Made by a program: the position numbers and the translations under genes | Part shown: positions 28,216 through 38,950 of the stretch, piece by piece | Layout: each line of letters opens with the position of its first letter | Position numbering within the stretch: position 1 is the stretch's first letter | Assembly: GCF_017308075.1 (NCBI RefSeq) | Contig: NZ_JAFKFX010000052.1 | Location: forward strand, 1-47,682 | Source of the DNA: Allobosea sp. | Lineage (GTDB): Bacteria; Pseudomonadota; Alphaproteobacteria; Rhizobiales; Beijerinckiaceae | Length of the DNA stretch: 47,682 nt | Direction of reading: 5' to 3' | Notes under the pieces: generated by a model | What the model saw: the letters and a program-made list of their open reading frames with translations, nothing else | What the model was told of the DNA's origin: nothing | Databases searched by the model: none

Positions 28216-28677
28216 ATGTCCACCCTGCGCGAGCAATTCTCCGCCGACCTGAAGACCGCGATGAAGGCTGGCGAGAAGGGCAAGGTCGCCGCGATCCGCC
28301 TGATCCAGTCGGCGCTGAAGGACAAGGACATCGAGGCGCGCGGCGCCGGCAAGGGCGAGATCTCGCCGGACGAGATCCTGGCCATGCTGCAGAAGATGAT
28401 CAAGCAGCGCCAGGAATCGATCGCGATCTACGACGCCAATAGCCGTCCCGAGCTGGCCGATGGCGAGCGCGCCGAGGTCGCGGTGATCAGCGCCTATCTG
28501 CCGCAGCAGATGGGCGAGGCCGAGGTCAAGGCGGCGATCGAGAAGGCGATCGCCGAGACCGGCGCCGCCGGCGTCAAGGACATGGGCAAGGTGATCGGCG
28601 CGCTGCGTGCCGCCTATGCCGGCCAGATGGATTTCGGCAAGGTCTCGCCGCTGGTGAAGGGCATGCTCGGCGGCTGA
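28216..28677 (+). CDS. GatB/YqeY domain-containing protein
   Basis: The 153-residue helical protein matches YqeY: LREQFSADLKTAMKAGEKGKVAAIRLIQSALKDKDIEARG at the N-terminus, then AEVAVISAYLPQQM and DMGKVIGALRAAYAGQMDFGKVSPLVKGML. The domain resembles the tail of GatB, the tRNA amidotransferase subunit, which binds tRNA. The gene is regularly found next to carA and dnaG in Rhizobiales. An intrinsic-terminator-like hairpin follows about 50 bases after the stop. Confidence 0.92.
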   Translation: MSTLREQFSADLKTAMKAGEKGKVAAIRLIQSALKDKDIEARGAGKGEISPDEILAMLQKMIKQRQESIAIYDANSRPELADGERAEVAVISAYLPQQMGEAEVKAAIEKAIAETGAAGVKDMGKVIGALRAAYAGQMDFGKVSPLVKGMLGG

Positions 28678-28727
28678 GCCGTACCCGCAGGCTCTGTGCC
28701 TGCCGGGGGGCAGCGCCGGCCATCGTG

Positions 28728-28760
28728 CAGCTCCCTATCCGGGGAGCTGCTGTCTTCTTC
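28728..28760 (+). terminator. Intrinsic terminator after yqeY
   Basis: CAGCTCCC (28728-28735) pairs with GGGAGCTG (28742-28749) over a 6-base loop, followed by CTGTCTTCTTC, a pyrimidine-rich tail. The tail is weak in T, so termination may be partial before dnaG. Confidence 0.6.
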
Positions 28761-28847
28761 GGGCAGTGGCTGTGGATATAGGCGATAAGCCCCTCGCGTT
28801 TCGCTCCGGGGCTGGCTTTCATCGTCCGTATCGCCACATAGGAAGCC

Positions 28848-30737
28848 ATGAAGTTCCCGCCCTCCGTCCTTGAGGAGATCAAGGCGCGGCTGCCGGTCTC
28901 GGCGGTCGTGGGCAAGCGCGTGCGCCTTGCCAAGGCGGGGCGGGAATGGAAGGGGCTTTCGCCCTTCAATGCCGAGAAGACGCCGTCCTTCTTCGTCAAC
29001 GACCAGAAGGGCTCGTTCTTCGATTTCTCCTCCGGCAAGAACGGCGACATCTTCAAATTCGTGATGGAGACGGAAGGCCTGACCTTCCCCGAGGCCGTCG
29101 AGAAGCTCGCCTCCGAGGCCGGGGTGGCGCTGCCGAAGGCCTCGTTCGAATCGCAGGCGCAGGAGGAGCGCCGCAAGGGCCTGCACGAGGTGGTGGAGCT
29201 CGCGGCCCGGTTCTTCGAGGCCGAATTGCAGACCGAGCGTGGCGGCCTCGCGCGGCGTTACCTCGCCGGGCGCGGGCTGGAGGGCAAGGCCCGCGAGCAT
29301 TTCCGTATCGGCTATGCCCCGCATGACCGCTTCGCGCTGCGCGATCATCTCGCGGGCAAGGGCGTCGGCGCGGAGCTGATGATCGAGGCGGGACTGCTCG
29401 TCCATGGCGAGGAGATCGCCGTGCCCTATGACCGGTTCCGCGACCGGATCATGTTCCCGATCCATGATGCACGCGGGCGGGTCGTCGCCTTCGGCGGCCG
29501 GGCGATGAGCGCCGAGGTCTCGGCCAAGTATCTGAATTCGCCGGAAACGCCGCTCTTCCACAAGGGTGCGCTGCTGTTCAACCACCACAATGCCCGGAAA
29601 GCCGCGCACGACACCGGCCAGGTCATCGTCGTCGAAGGCTATGTCGACGTCATCGCCATGACGCTTTCGGGCTTCCCGCAGGTCGTGGCGCCGCTCGGCA
29701 CGGCCCTGACCGAGGACCAGCTCGGACTGCTCTGGCGCATGGCCGACGAGCCGGTGATCTGCCTCGACGGCGACAAGGCCGGGCGCAAGGCGGCGAGCCG
29801 GGCGATCGACCTCGCGCTGCCCATGCTGGAGCCGGGCAAGTCGCTGGCCTTCGCCCTCCTGCCGGAAGGGCAGGACCCCGACGATCTCGCCCGCTCCGGC
29901 GGCAAGCAGGCGATCGCGGAGGTGCTGGGCGCGGCCAAGCCCTTCGTCGATATGCTGTGGGCCCGCGAGTTCGAGGCGAGCCAGCTCGACACGCCCGAGC
30001 GCCGCGCCGCCTTCGAGCGCCGGCTGAAGGAGCCGCTCGGCCAGATCCGCGACGAGGCGACGCGGCGCCATTACCGGCTCGAAATCGACGAGCGGCTTGG
30101 TCAGCTCTTCGCCGCCGCCGCTCCTGCGCCGCGCAATGAGCGGCGCCCCGGATTTTCAGGCGGCGGACGAGGCGCCGGCCGCAGCGGCTTTGGGGCTGCC
30201 GCCGCACGGTTGAACCTGCCGCTGCGCGCCAGCCCGCAGCTCGCCCGTTCGGCCCTGCTGCAGCGGGCGCATCGCGAGAACCCGCGCGAGGCCTTCGTCC
30301 TGCTCGCTTTGGCGAGCCATCCCGACCTCGTCCTGCGCTGTGTCGACGACATTGCCGAGCTCGCCCTGGAAGGGCCGGCGGCGGAGCGCTTCCGCCAGGC
30401 CCTGCTCGATGCGACGGGCGAGGGCGATTTCGATCGCGAGGCCTTCCAGCGCCGTCTCCAGCAGACCCGTGTGGCCGAGGCGCAAGCCGCGCTCCTGGCC
30501 GTCACCGGCCCGGCCGAGCGGTTGAAGCTTCTCCAAACCGCTGATCCTGAATCGGTTTTTGATTCGATTCATCAAGCTCTCGTCTTGCATCGCCGGGCGC
30601 GCACGCTACATAGCGAGCTTAAGGCAGCCGAACGCGCATTGGCTGACGAAGCGACAGAAGCCAATTTCGCCTGGATGAAGGACGTTAAGGCCCGGCTCGA
30701 CGATGTCGAGGGCACGCAGGCCAACGCCGATGATTGA
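28848..30737 (+). CDS. dnaG: DNA primase DnaG lacking zinc-binding residues
   Basis: The 629-residue primase makes RNA primers at the replication fork. The TOPRIM core is intact, with the catalytic Glu in VIVVEGYVDV (about 258-267) and the acidic CLDGDKAGRKA (about 304-314); the C-terminal region that would bind DnaB helicase is present. The N-terminal domain is unusual. Where zinc-binding primases have CPFH and CFGC, this protein has SPFN (38-41) and DFSS (59-62), so all four ligand positions are substituted. The surrounding fold motif EKTPSFFVNDQKG and FPEAVEKLA is kept. I believe a group of alphaproteobacterial primases share this, so it is probably functional. rpoD follows 202 bases later. 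Confidence 0.96.
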   Translation: MKFPPSVLEEIKARLPVSAVVGKRVRLAKAGREWKGLSPFNAEKTPSFFVNDQKGSFFDFSSGKNGDIFKFVMETEGLTFPEAVEKLASEAGVALPKASFESQAQEERRKGLHEVVELAARFFEAELQTERGGLARRYLAGRGLEGKAREHFRIGYAPHDRFALRDHLAGKGVGAELMIEAGLLVHGEEIAVPYDRFRDRIMFPIHDARGRVVAFGGRAMSAEVSAKYLNSPETPLFHKGALLFNHHNARKAAHDTGQVIVVEGYVDVIAMTLSGFPQVVAPLGTALTEDQLGLLWRMADEPVICLDGDKAGRKAASRAIDLALPMLEPGKSLAFALLPEGQDPDDLARSGGKQAIAEVLGAAKPFVDMLWAREFEASQLDTPERRAAFERRLKEPLGQIRDEATRRHYRLEIDERLGQLFAAAAPAPRNERRPGFSGGGRGAGRSGFGAAAARLNLPLRASPQLARSALLQRAHRENPREAFVLLALASHPDLVLRCVDDIAELALEGPAAERFRQALLDATGEGDFDREAFQRRLQQTRVAEAQAALLAVTGPAERLKLLQTADPESVFDSIHQALVLHRRARTLHSELKAAERALADEATEANFAWMKDVKARLDDVEGTQANADD

Positions 30738-30939
30738 CCGGGCGCGGCGCGTTGCATTTCGTCGGTAAATCCGGTGATGGCGGCAGATGGTGCACGATTC
30801 ATCAACGATGAGTGGCGCTATCTGTGTGAGGGATGATTTGGGTGGGTGCGCGGCCGTTCCTTCGGCCGCGGCGCCCTTTCACGCGTCGAGGCATCGCTCA
30901 GGCGATGTCGCGGCGTTTCAGAAGGCGGAGCGCTGATTT

Positions 30940-32964
<2,025 letters not shown>

Positions 32965-32975
32965 AACGGTCTTGG

Positions 32976-33006
32976 ACGGGGCGCTTCGGCGCCCCGTTTC
33001 ATTTTT
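32976..33006 (+). terminator. Intrinsic terminator of rpoD
   Basis: CGGGGCGC (32977-32984) pairs perfectly with GCGCCCCG (32989-32996) over a TTCG tetraloop, followed by TTTCATTTTT. This is a classic Rho-independent terminator 12 bases after the rpoD stop. Confidence 0.92.
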
Positions 33007-33187
33007 GCGAGGGAGCGATGCCGGCGCGCCGCTTGTCTCGGTTTCGTTGCCCGAATATGCGGCGGCATCATTCGCAGCCCTGTATAGGCGCCCTCCCTCT
33101 GCAGGGCCTTCCAAGCGAATTCGGCTGCATCCGCCATTCTTTCGCTAAGATCGCCCAGAGGAATGCTGCATCGACAGGGGAGCGCGC

Positions 33188-33463
33188 ATGACCGGCATTC
33201 CAGATTCTGCCCAGATCGAAGTCGCCAGGGCTGCGGCGCAGGCTGAGCTGGAGAGCGAGGCGAAGAAGCAATCGGCCGCTTCGGCGGGCGATGCGGCTGG
33301 CAGCGCCGCCGATATCGGCGGCAATGTCATGATGGAAGGGGTCGGCGAGGTGGCGTTTGCCACGGTTGGTGCCGTCGTCGAAGGGATCGGCAGCGTCGTC
33401 GGGGCCGCGGCCGAAGGCGCGGCCGCGGTGGTTGGCGGCCTTTTCGAGGGATTGGGCAGTTAG
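33188..33463 (+). CDS. Small Ala/Gly-rich protein of unknown function
   Basis: The 91-residue product has an N-terminal charged helix ([22 protein letters not shown]) and a C-terminal stretch that is almost only Gly, Ala and Val ([40 protein letters not shown]). The second half is glycine-zipper-like and could insert in a membrane. AGGGGAG precedes the ATG. No family is recognised. The gene lies between the rpoD terminator and an exported protein gene. Confidence 0.55.
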   Translation: MTGIPDSAQIEVARAAAQAELESEAKKQSAASAGDAAGSAADIGGNVMMEGVGEVAFATVGAVVEGIGSVVGAAAEGAAAVVGGLFEGLGS

Positions 33464-33534
33464 GAGGCCAGCTACGCGGCTTCGCTCGTCCGGGCCGAAT
33501 GATCTGGCCCTATCGCATTGAAAAGGAGGCGCAT

Positions 33535-34095
33535 CTGTCCGCCTTGCATCGTCTTGCAGTAGCCGCCGTCCTGGCGGTGCCGATGGCCTTCCAGAGTTTC
33601 CAGGCGCTGGCAACGTCGATCGCTCCCGAAACCTTCATCGCAGCCGCGACGCAGATCGACGCTGCGAAGCTCTCGGCCCTCGCCCTTGCGGTGGAGGCCG
33701 ATCCCCGGGGCGTGGCGAACCGTCTGCAAGGCGATGTCGGAGGCCGCGGAGCGCTGCAGCGCTATGCTGCGGCGATGCTGCAGCAGGGCCAGGCCCAGCG
33801 CCTCGGCCGGCAATGGGCGGTGCTGGTCGCCGATACGGCCGTGCTGGCGGCGCCGGAAACCAAGGATGGAAGCGTCTGGTTTCCGCGGGCGAAGGATGCC
33901 GGTTTCTTCACCGGCGGCATCGCTGCTGCCTTGTTACGAGATTCGGGCGCCGTTTCGGCCTTCGCGCGCGGCGCCGGCCTGCCGGAGCCTGCGAAAGTCC
34001 AGAGCATCCCCGAATGGCTGTCGCAGCCGGCAGCGCTTTTGCCCCGGCCGGCTCGCTCCGCCTTCGATAGGGCCCAACGCGCCGGAGCCTTCTAG
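33535..34095 (+). CDS. Exported protein of unknown function, start codon uncertain
   Basis: The protein is about 186 residues if it starts at 33535 or 198 from the ATG at 33499. The only good Shine-Dalgarno, AAGGAGG (33523-33529), lies 5 bases before a CTG codon at 33535; an in-frame TTG is at 33544. From there the product starts with SALHRLAVAAVLAVPMAFQSFQALA, a good Sec signal, whereas the ATG start adds a charged, unmotivated stretch (MIWPYRIEKEAH). The mature part has GRGALQRYAAAMLQQGQAQRLGRQWAVLVAD and FFTGGIAAALLRDSGAVSAF. No named family is recognised. A non-ATG start is my inference from spacing. Confidence 0.6.
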   Translation: MSALHRLAVAAVLAVPMAFQSFQALATSIAPETFIAAATQIDAAKLSALALAVEADPRGVANRLQGDVGGRGALQRYAAAMLQQGQAQRLGRQWAVLVADTAVLAAPETKDGSVWFPRAKDAGFFTGGIAAALLRDSGAVSAFARGAGLPEPAKVQSIPEWLSQPAALLPRPARSAFDRAQRAGAF

Positions 34096-34287
34096 AACCT
34101 TGTCTTGTCGCATTTTTTCACGCGACCGGCGGCCGGAACGCTCGAAAATGCTCTGATCGCGAGCGCCGCAAGCGGCGCGATGTCGCCGATCCCGGGGTCG
34201 GCAGCGCATTGTTGACGAAGCGGCATGGGGCGCTCGACAGTGACCAACCGGGCATGTTTGATGCGGGCCTCTCGGTTGGAGCCTCCC

Positions 34288-34899
34288 ATGTCACCCGAAT
34301 TCCTGCTGACCTCGCTGATCATCGTGGCCTCGCCGGGTACGGGGGCGATCTATTCGATCGCGGCCGGGCTGGCGCGCGGCGGCAAGGCGAGCGTCGTGGC
34401 CGCTTTCGCCTGCACGCTGGGTATCGTGCCGCATCTGATCGCCGCGATGATGGGGCTCGCGGCGCTGCTGCACGCCAGTGCGGTGGCCTATGAAATCGTC
34501 AAATATGCCGGCGTCGCCTATCTGCTCTGGATGGCCTGGCAGACCCTGAAGGAGCAGGGCGCGCTCAAGGTCGAGACCAAGGCCGATCCGCGCTCCTTCT
34601 GGCGCGTGATGGTCGATGGCATCGCGATCAATGTGCTCAACCCGAAGCTCTCGATCTTCTTCGTCGCCTTCCTGCCGCAGTTCATCGCAACCGACGAGGT
34701 GAGCCCGCTGGCACGCATGCTCGAGCTCTCCGGCGTGTTCATGGCAATGACCTTCGTCGTCTTCGCGCTCTACGGACTGTTCGCGGCGGCGATGCGCGAC
34801 CATGTGGTGACGCGCCCTGCGGTGATGGCCTGGCTCAGGCGCAGCTTCGCGGCGGCCTTCGTCGCGCTCGGCGCCAAGCTCGCACTGACCGAGCGCTGA
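34288..34899 (+). CDS. LysE/RhtB family exporter
   Basis: The 203-residue inner-membrane protein has six hydrophobic segments and the family signature ASPGTGAIYSIAAGLARGGKASVVAAFACTLGIVPH near the N-terminus. NPKLSIFFVAFLPQF lies in the middle, as in RhtB-type amino-acid exporters. Export of amino acids or homoserine-like metabolites is expected; the substrate is unknown. MSPEFLLTSLIIV at 34288 is the usual start; the open frame extends upstream without conservation. YjbQ follows after 2 bases and is likely co-transcribed. Confidence 0.87.
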   Translation: MSPEFLLTSLIIVASPGTGAIYSIAAGLARGGKASVVAAFACTLGIVPHLIAAMMGLAALLHASAVAYEIVKYAGVAYLLWMAWQTLKEQGALKVETKADPRSFWRVMVDGIAINVLNPKLSIFFVAFLPQFIATDEVSPLARMLELSGVFMAMTFVVFALYGLFAAAMRDHVVTRPAVMAWLRRSFAAAFVALGAKLALTER

Positions 34900-34901
34900 G
34901 C

Positions 34902-35333
34902 GTGGCAACGCTGCCGCGGCAGTCGCGATTGACGATCGAGACGCGCGGCGCCGGGCTCTACGAGTTCACGCCGGCGGCCGCGCGCTTCGTGCGCGAGGCT
35001 GCGGTTGATGCCGGGCTGCTCACCGTGTTCGTCCGGCACAGCTCCTGCTCGCTGCTGATCCAGGAGAATGCCGATCCCGATGTAAGGCGCGATCTTCTCG
35101 CCTTCTTCGCCAGGCTGGTACCGCCCGCCGACGACCCGGCCATGGCCTATCTCACCCATCGCGCCGAGGGGCCGGACGACATGCCGGCCCATATCAAGGC
35201 GGCGGTCCTGCCGGTTTCGCTCGCGATCCCGGTGAGCGACGGGCGCCTTGCGCTCGGAACCTGGCAGGGCATCTATCTGTTCGAGCATCGCAGCAGTCCG
35301 CACCGGCGCGAGGTCGTGCTGCATCTGGCGTGA
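34902..35333 (+). CDS. YjbQ family protein (secondary thiamine-phosphate synthase)
   Basis: The 143-residue UPF0047/YjbQ protein has VRHSSCSLLIQENADPDVRRDL, THRAEGPDDMPAHIKAAVL and GTWQGIYLFEHR, the three conserved blocks with the histidines and arginine of the active site. Some members have thiamine-phosphate synthase activity; the primary role is uncertain. The start is GTG at 34902, two bases after the exporter stop. It converges with the TetR gene, with 4 bases between the stops. Confidence 0.86.
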   Translation: MATLPRQSRLTIETRGAGLYEFTPAAARFVREAAVDAGLLTVFVRHSSCSLLIQENADPDVRRDLLAFFARLVPPADDPAMAYLTHRAEGPDDMPAHIKAAVLPVSLAIPVSDGRLALGTWQGIYLFEHRSSPHRREVVLHLA

Positions 35334-35337
35334 GCGG

Positions 35338-35892
35338 TCACGGCGCGGCCGGGCGCGGCAAGAGCCGCATGAAGCTGCGGTAGCAATCGTGCAGGTCCTG
35401 CGACGACAGGCCGAGATCGAGTTGCTGGAAGCCGACGAAAGCGGCGTATTCGATCCGGGCCAATGCCAGGGCCTCTTCGGGCCGGCGCCCTACCTCGCCA
35501 TGGAGCCCGGCGAGGTATGCGATGCGCTCGCGATCGACAGCGGTGCAGATCGTGGCGACGCCGGCATCGAGCTGCGCGAGGCGGCGCATGCCCTGCTCGA
35601 TGCGAAAATCGAGGCTGAGCGCCATCTTGTCGAGCGCGATCAGCCTTGCGCCTGCGGCCTCGCCCTCGTCGGCCTCCTGCATCAGCCGCAGCGTAAAGCT
35701 CTCGCGCCAATGTTCGGCAAGGGCGGCAAGGAACGCCCCGAGCGCCGGGAAATGCGCGTAGAACGAGCCCTTGGTCTTGCCGGCACGCCGGCACAGGGCC
35801 TCGATGGTCAGGCTGGACGGTCCGCCCTCGGCGAGGGCGGCAAGGCCGAGTGCGAGCCAGTCCGCCCGACTGAAGCGGGAGGGGGGCTTCAC
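35338..35892 (-). CDS. TetR family transcriptional regulator
   Basis: The 184-residue protein has the TetR helix-turn-helix (SRADWLALGLAALAEGGPSSLTIEALCRRAGKTKGSFYAHFPALGAFLAALAEHW, about 7-62). The C-terminal ligand domain is variable. It starts at one of three consecutive in-frame GTG codons (35898, 35895 or 35892), the last overlapping the TGA of the membrane-protein gene upstream as GTGA, a sign of translational coupling. The perfect palindrome 20 bases before that gene (36279-36299) is the probable operator, so the operon should repress itself. Confidence 0.85.
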   Translation of the reverse strand: MKPPSRFSRADWLALGLAALAEGGPSSLTIEALCRRAGKTKGSFYAHFPALGAFLAALAEHWRESFTLRLMQEADEGEAAGARLIALDKMALSLDFRIEQGMRRLAQLDAGVATICTAVDRERIAYLAGLHGEVGRRPEEALALARIEYAAFVGFQQLDLGLSSQDLHDCYRSFMRLLPRPAAP

Positions 35893-36260
35893 CACCACAG
35901 CCCGAGCGCGCCGCAGGCGGTCATCGGGGTAAACAGCGCCCATTGCGGGAAATGGGCGGGGCGAAGCCGGAAGCCGCCGATCATGCCGAGGCTCCAGGCC
36001 GCGAAGAGCCCGGCTCCGGCCGTGGCGAAGATGGCGAGGTCGCGGCTGGCATGGCCGGATGCGGCGAGCGCGAAGGCGAGAGCCTGTCCGGCGAGGATGA
36101 TCGTCACCAGATGCCAGCAGTAATACATTGTGTATTTCGGGACATTGCGCAGCCGTTCGGCGGCGAGCAGCGGAGCGGCGATCTCGCGACCGCCGAGCCA
36201 GGCGTGGATCAGGGTCGTCAGCGCGGCGATGACGGCGGCGGCGGCCAGCCAGAGATTCAT
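35889..36260 (-). CDS. Small four-helix membrane protein of unknown function
   Basis: The 123-residue product has four predicted membrane helices (about 2-18, 49-69, 74-95, 105-121) and the motif VPKYTMYYCWHLVTI in the second. GHAS and RLRPAHFPQWALF lie between the helices. I have seen such proteins paired with TetR genes, but no function is known to me. Its stop overlaps the TetR start by 4 bases. The palindromic operator sits 19 bases before the ATG. Confidence 0.75.
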   Translation of the reverse strand: MNLWLAAAAVIAALTTLIHAWLGGREIAAPLLAAERLRNVPKYTMYYCWHLVTIILAGQALAFALAASGHASRDLAIFATAGAGLFAAWSLGMIGGFRLRPAHFPQWALFTPMTACGALGLWW

Positions 36261-36278
36261 GGCGGTCTCTCAAATTTT

Positions 36279-36299
36279 AATACCATACGGTATGGTATT
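36279..36299. promoter_or_regulatory. TetR-type operator palindrome
   Basis: Arms AATACCATAC (36279-36288) and GTATGGTATT (36290-36299) are perfectly inverted about a single central G. The ACCATAC-N-GTATGGT core is a well-known TetR-family operator form. It lies 19-39 bases before the membrane-protein/TetR operon. Confidence 0.85.
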
Positions 36300-36444
36300 G
36301 ATATTTGATCCCGGCGCAAGCGCCTCTGCCGGCAAGGGCGGCGAAAGCTGCGGAACGGGCCAGGAAGGGGAGCGCAGCGCTGCTGCACGTCGGCGTGGCA
36401 AGCGAAGGAGACTGCGGCGAGGCCGGTGTGCGCCGGCGGTCGGT

Positions 36445-36759
36445 TTAGCGGGCCGCGAAGCTTTCCTCTTGCGGCGAAGGCTCCCAGGCCTCGCCCGAGG
36501 CGATCAGACAGCTTTGGCCGTGCGGCGTCGTCGCGAAGACGGTGAAGGAACCTTGCGGACTGACGAAAATCTCGATCAGGACGCCGCTATCGGCCAGTCC
36601 CTGCCCGAGCCGGCGCTCCTCGAAGAGCTCGCCGAGCTGCGCGACCACTTCCTCATGCCTGCCGCAGGCCAGCCCCGCCGGAGCCTGGGCGGCGGCGGAA
36701 GTGAGCATGACGACCCCGGACGCCAGGGCCGCCAGATGCATTTTCAGGACGCGTGCCAT
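36445..36759 (-). CDS. Small exported protein of unknown function
   Basis: The 104-residue product has a Sec signal (MARVLKMHLAALASGVVMLTSAAAQA) and a mature part with two cysteines (LACGRH, QSCLIA) that could pair. ADSGVLIEIFVSPQGSFTVFATTPHGQSCLIASGEAWE resembles the exported hypothetical proteins common in Hyphomicrobiales, but I cannot name the family. The start at 36759 is chosen for the signal; the open frame continues far upstream without a signal. It is divergent from the HlyU gene. Confidence 0.7.
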   Translation of the reverse strand: MARVLKMHLAALASGVVMLTSAAAQAPAGLACGRHEEVVAQLGELFEERRLGQGLADSGVLIEIFVSPQGSFTVFATTPHGQSCLIASGEAWEPSPQEESFAAR

Positions 36760-37009
36760 GGCAGTACCGGTGGCAGAGCGGCCGTTGAGAGGGCAAGTTG
36801 GTCTATGGGCCTCTGTTCCCGCCCTGACTGAGCAAGAGATGGGGATGGCGTGCGTAAAACAACAGAGGCCGCTGGCGGTCGCGGTTCGACTGTCCCGGTG
36901 GGCCGCTTCATCTGCGCCCGGCCCGGCACTGCTAGCCTGCCCCTGCACGAGATGCTTGGCCTCGCGGCGCGCATCTGCGCTATAGAGAGCCAAACAGATG
37001 GAGCCAGCC

Positions 37010-37297
37010 ATGTCTTTTCTCAAATCCCTGTTCGGCCGCAAGGAGGCGACGCCGGCAGAGCCGGTCGCGCTCAAGACGGTGGAGCACAAGGGGTTCACCA
37101 TCCATGCCATGCCGTTCCAGGAAGGCGGGCAGCATCAGCTCTGCGGGGTAATCGAGAAGGAGATCGACGGCGAATTGAAGAGCTATCGCTTCATCCGTGC
37201 CGACCGGTTTCCGGGTGCGCAGGAGGCGGCGGATTTCGCGCTGGTCAAGGGGAGGCAGTTGATCGACGAGCAGGGAGAGAAGATATTCAGATCATAG
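37010..37297 (+). CDS. HlyU family protein
   Basis: The 95-residue protein matches the HlyU family: MSFLKSLFGRKEATP, KGFTIHAMPFQEGGQHQLCGVIEKEIDGELKSYRFIRADRFPGAQEAADFALVKGRQLIDEQGEKIF. It was named after the Vibrio haemolysin activator, but the Rhizobiales members are short, lack a clear DNA-binding helix-turn-helix, and may not be regulators. The MSFL start at 37010 is preferred to the ATG four codons earlier. It is a single gene, and 244 bases without a gene follow; they include a GC-rich inverted repeat (CGCGCCG...CGGCGCG). Confidence 0.87.
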   Translation: MSFLKSLFGRKEATPAEPVALKTVEHKGFTIHAMPFQEGGQHQLCGVIEKEIDGELKSYRFIRADRFPGAQEAADFALVKGRQLIDEQGEKIFRS

Positions 37298-37541
37298 AGG
37301 AGCAGTCTTCACGCCACAACGCGCCTTACGTTTCGTCATCTCTTCGGGGTCGCGATAGAATTCGCCGCCGCGCGATGCGGGGTGCAGCGCCAAGTGCAGG
37401 GATATCGACGAAAATTGTCGGTTCATTGCATGTTTCTGATTAACTGAATGCCGAGAATCGCGCGCCGAACGTCCGGCGCGATCAGCGAAATGCCGCACCA
37501 CTGTCGCGATTTAAAGATTTGTTGGCATTTTTAGTTTCTTG

Positions 37542-38861
37542 ATGGACCGGTATCGCTCGGGGCGCAATCACGACAGGTTTCGCATGTTTCGTAGTGCCGT
37601 GGCCGCGGAGACGCCGGCCGAGGGCCAGACCAGCAAGTCCGGGTCTGACACCGGCGAGGTCGACTTGGCCCTCGCCTTGCTTTCCCAGCAGGGCGTTGAG
37701 TCCAGCCTTCTCGAAGACCGTTGGTTCAAGGCCATCGTCGCCAACCTGCCTGCTGCCGTCTATACGACCAATGCCGACGGGCACCTGACCTATTTCAACC
37801 AGGCGGCGGCGCGCCTTGCGGGGCGCGTGCCGCAGATCGGCGAGGATCGGTGGTGCGTCGCCGAGCGCCTGTTCCTGCTGGATGGCGCCCCATTGCCGCA
37901 TCAGGACTGCGCGATGGCGATCGCCTTGCGCGAGAAGCGTCCCGTTCGCGGCGGCGCGGCCCTGGCGGAGCGCCCTGATGGCAGTCGTGTCGCCTTCATG
38001 GCGTTCCCGACACCGCTCTATGGTGACGAAGGCGAGATGGTCGGCGCCGTCAATCTGCTGCTCGAGCTGCGTGAAGGCGAGGAAATCGACGGCGAGGCCT
38101 GCGATGCCGCTCAGGGGATCGAGGCCGATCTGCGTCTCGCCATCGCCGGCGACCAACTGCGATTGCACTACCAGCCGCTGTTCGATGCGGCGGGAGTACT
38201 GGTCGGATTCGAGGCATTGGCGCGCTGGGCCCACCCGGAGCGCGGCGAGATCTCGCCCTCCGAGTTCATCCCTGCGGCCGAGGAATGCGGGCTGATTCTG
38301 CCGCTTTCCGAGCAGTTGCTGCGGCGGGCCTGCGCCGAGGCGGCCGGGTGGACCAATCCGCTGCGGGTCGCCGTGAACATCTCGCCGCTGCAGTTCCGCC
38401 ATGGCGATCTGCCGGGGCTGATCGAGACCGTGCTGGCCGAGACCGGGCTGGAGCCGGAGCGGCTCGAGCTCGAGGTCACCGAAGGCGTGATGATCACCGA
38501 TTTCGACCGGACCATGCTGGTCCTGCATCGGATCAAGGCGCTCGGCGTCAGGATTGCGCTCGATGATTTCGGTACCGGCTATTCGTCGCTCTCCTACCTC
38601 CATGTCTTCCCGCTGACGACGCTGAAGATCGACCGCAGCTTCGTCGCCAATCTCGGCGTGGCCTCCGAGGCGGCGGCGATCGCGCGGGCGGTGATCTCGC
38701 TCGGTCACGCGCTCGGCATCGAGGTGGTGGCCGAAGGGGTCGAGACGCGCGAGCAGTTCGATTTCCTGGTCGACGAGGGCTGCAACTATCTGCAGGGCTT
38801 CCTGCTCGGCCGGCCGATGGCGGCGGAGGACTACGCCGTCGAGATGGGGCGCAAAGCCTAG
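37542..38861 (+). CDS. PAS-EAL cyclic-di-GMP phosphodiesterase
   Basis: The 439-residue cytoplasmic protein has a PAS domain (DRWFKAIVANLPAAVYTTNADGHLTYFNQAAARLAG, about 60-170) and an EAL domain (about 190-435) without a GGDEF domain. Metal and catalytic residues of an active EAL are visible: FEALARW, VNISPLQF, ELEVTEGV, ALDDFGTGYSSLSYL, LKIDRSFV and VAEGVETREQ. It should hydrolyse c-di-GMP to pGpG in response to a small ligand or redox state sensed by PAS. The ATG at 37542 has no strong ribosome site; an ATG at 37584 (MFRSAVAAE) is possible. Likely effects are on motility and surface attachment. Confidence 0.9.
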   Translation: MDRYRSGRNHDRFRMFRSAVAAETPAEGQTSKSGSDTGEVDLALALLSQQGVESSLLEDRWFKAIVANLPAAVYTTNADGHLTYFNQAAARLAGRVPQIGEDRWCVAERLFLLDGAPLPHQDCAMAIALREKRPVRGGAALAERPDGSRVAFMAFPTPLYGDEGEMVGAVNLLLELREGEEIDGEACDAAQGIEADLRLAIAGDQLRLHYQPLFDAAGVLVGFEALARWAHPERGEISPSEFIPAAEECGLILPLSEQLLRRACAEAAGWTNPLRVAVNISPLQFRHGDLPGLIETVLAETGLEPERLELEVTEGVMITDFDRTMLVLHRIKALGVRIALDDFGTGYSSLSYLHVFPLTTLKIDRSFVANLGVASEAAAIARAVISLGHALGIEVVAEGVETREQFDFLVDEGCNYLQGFLLGRPMAAEDYAVEMGRKA

Positions 38862-38950
38862 AGCGCTCCTGCCGGAGGCGGATTGGTTGCCGATCTGCTT
38901 ATGGAAGCATTGGCTTCATCCGCAGCGCGGCTTCCGCTTCCCGATCCCGC

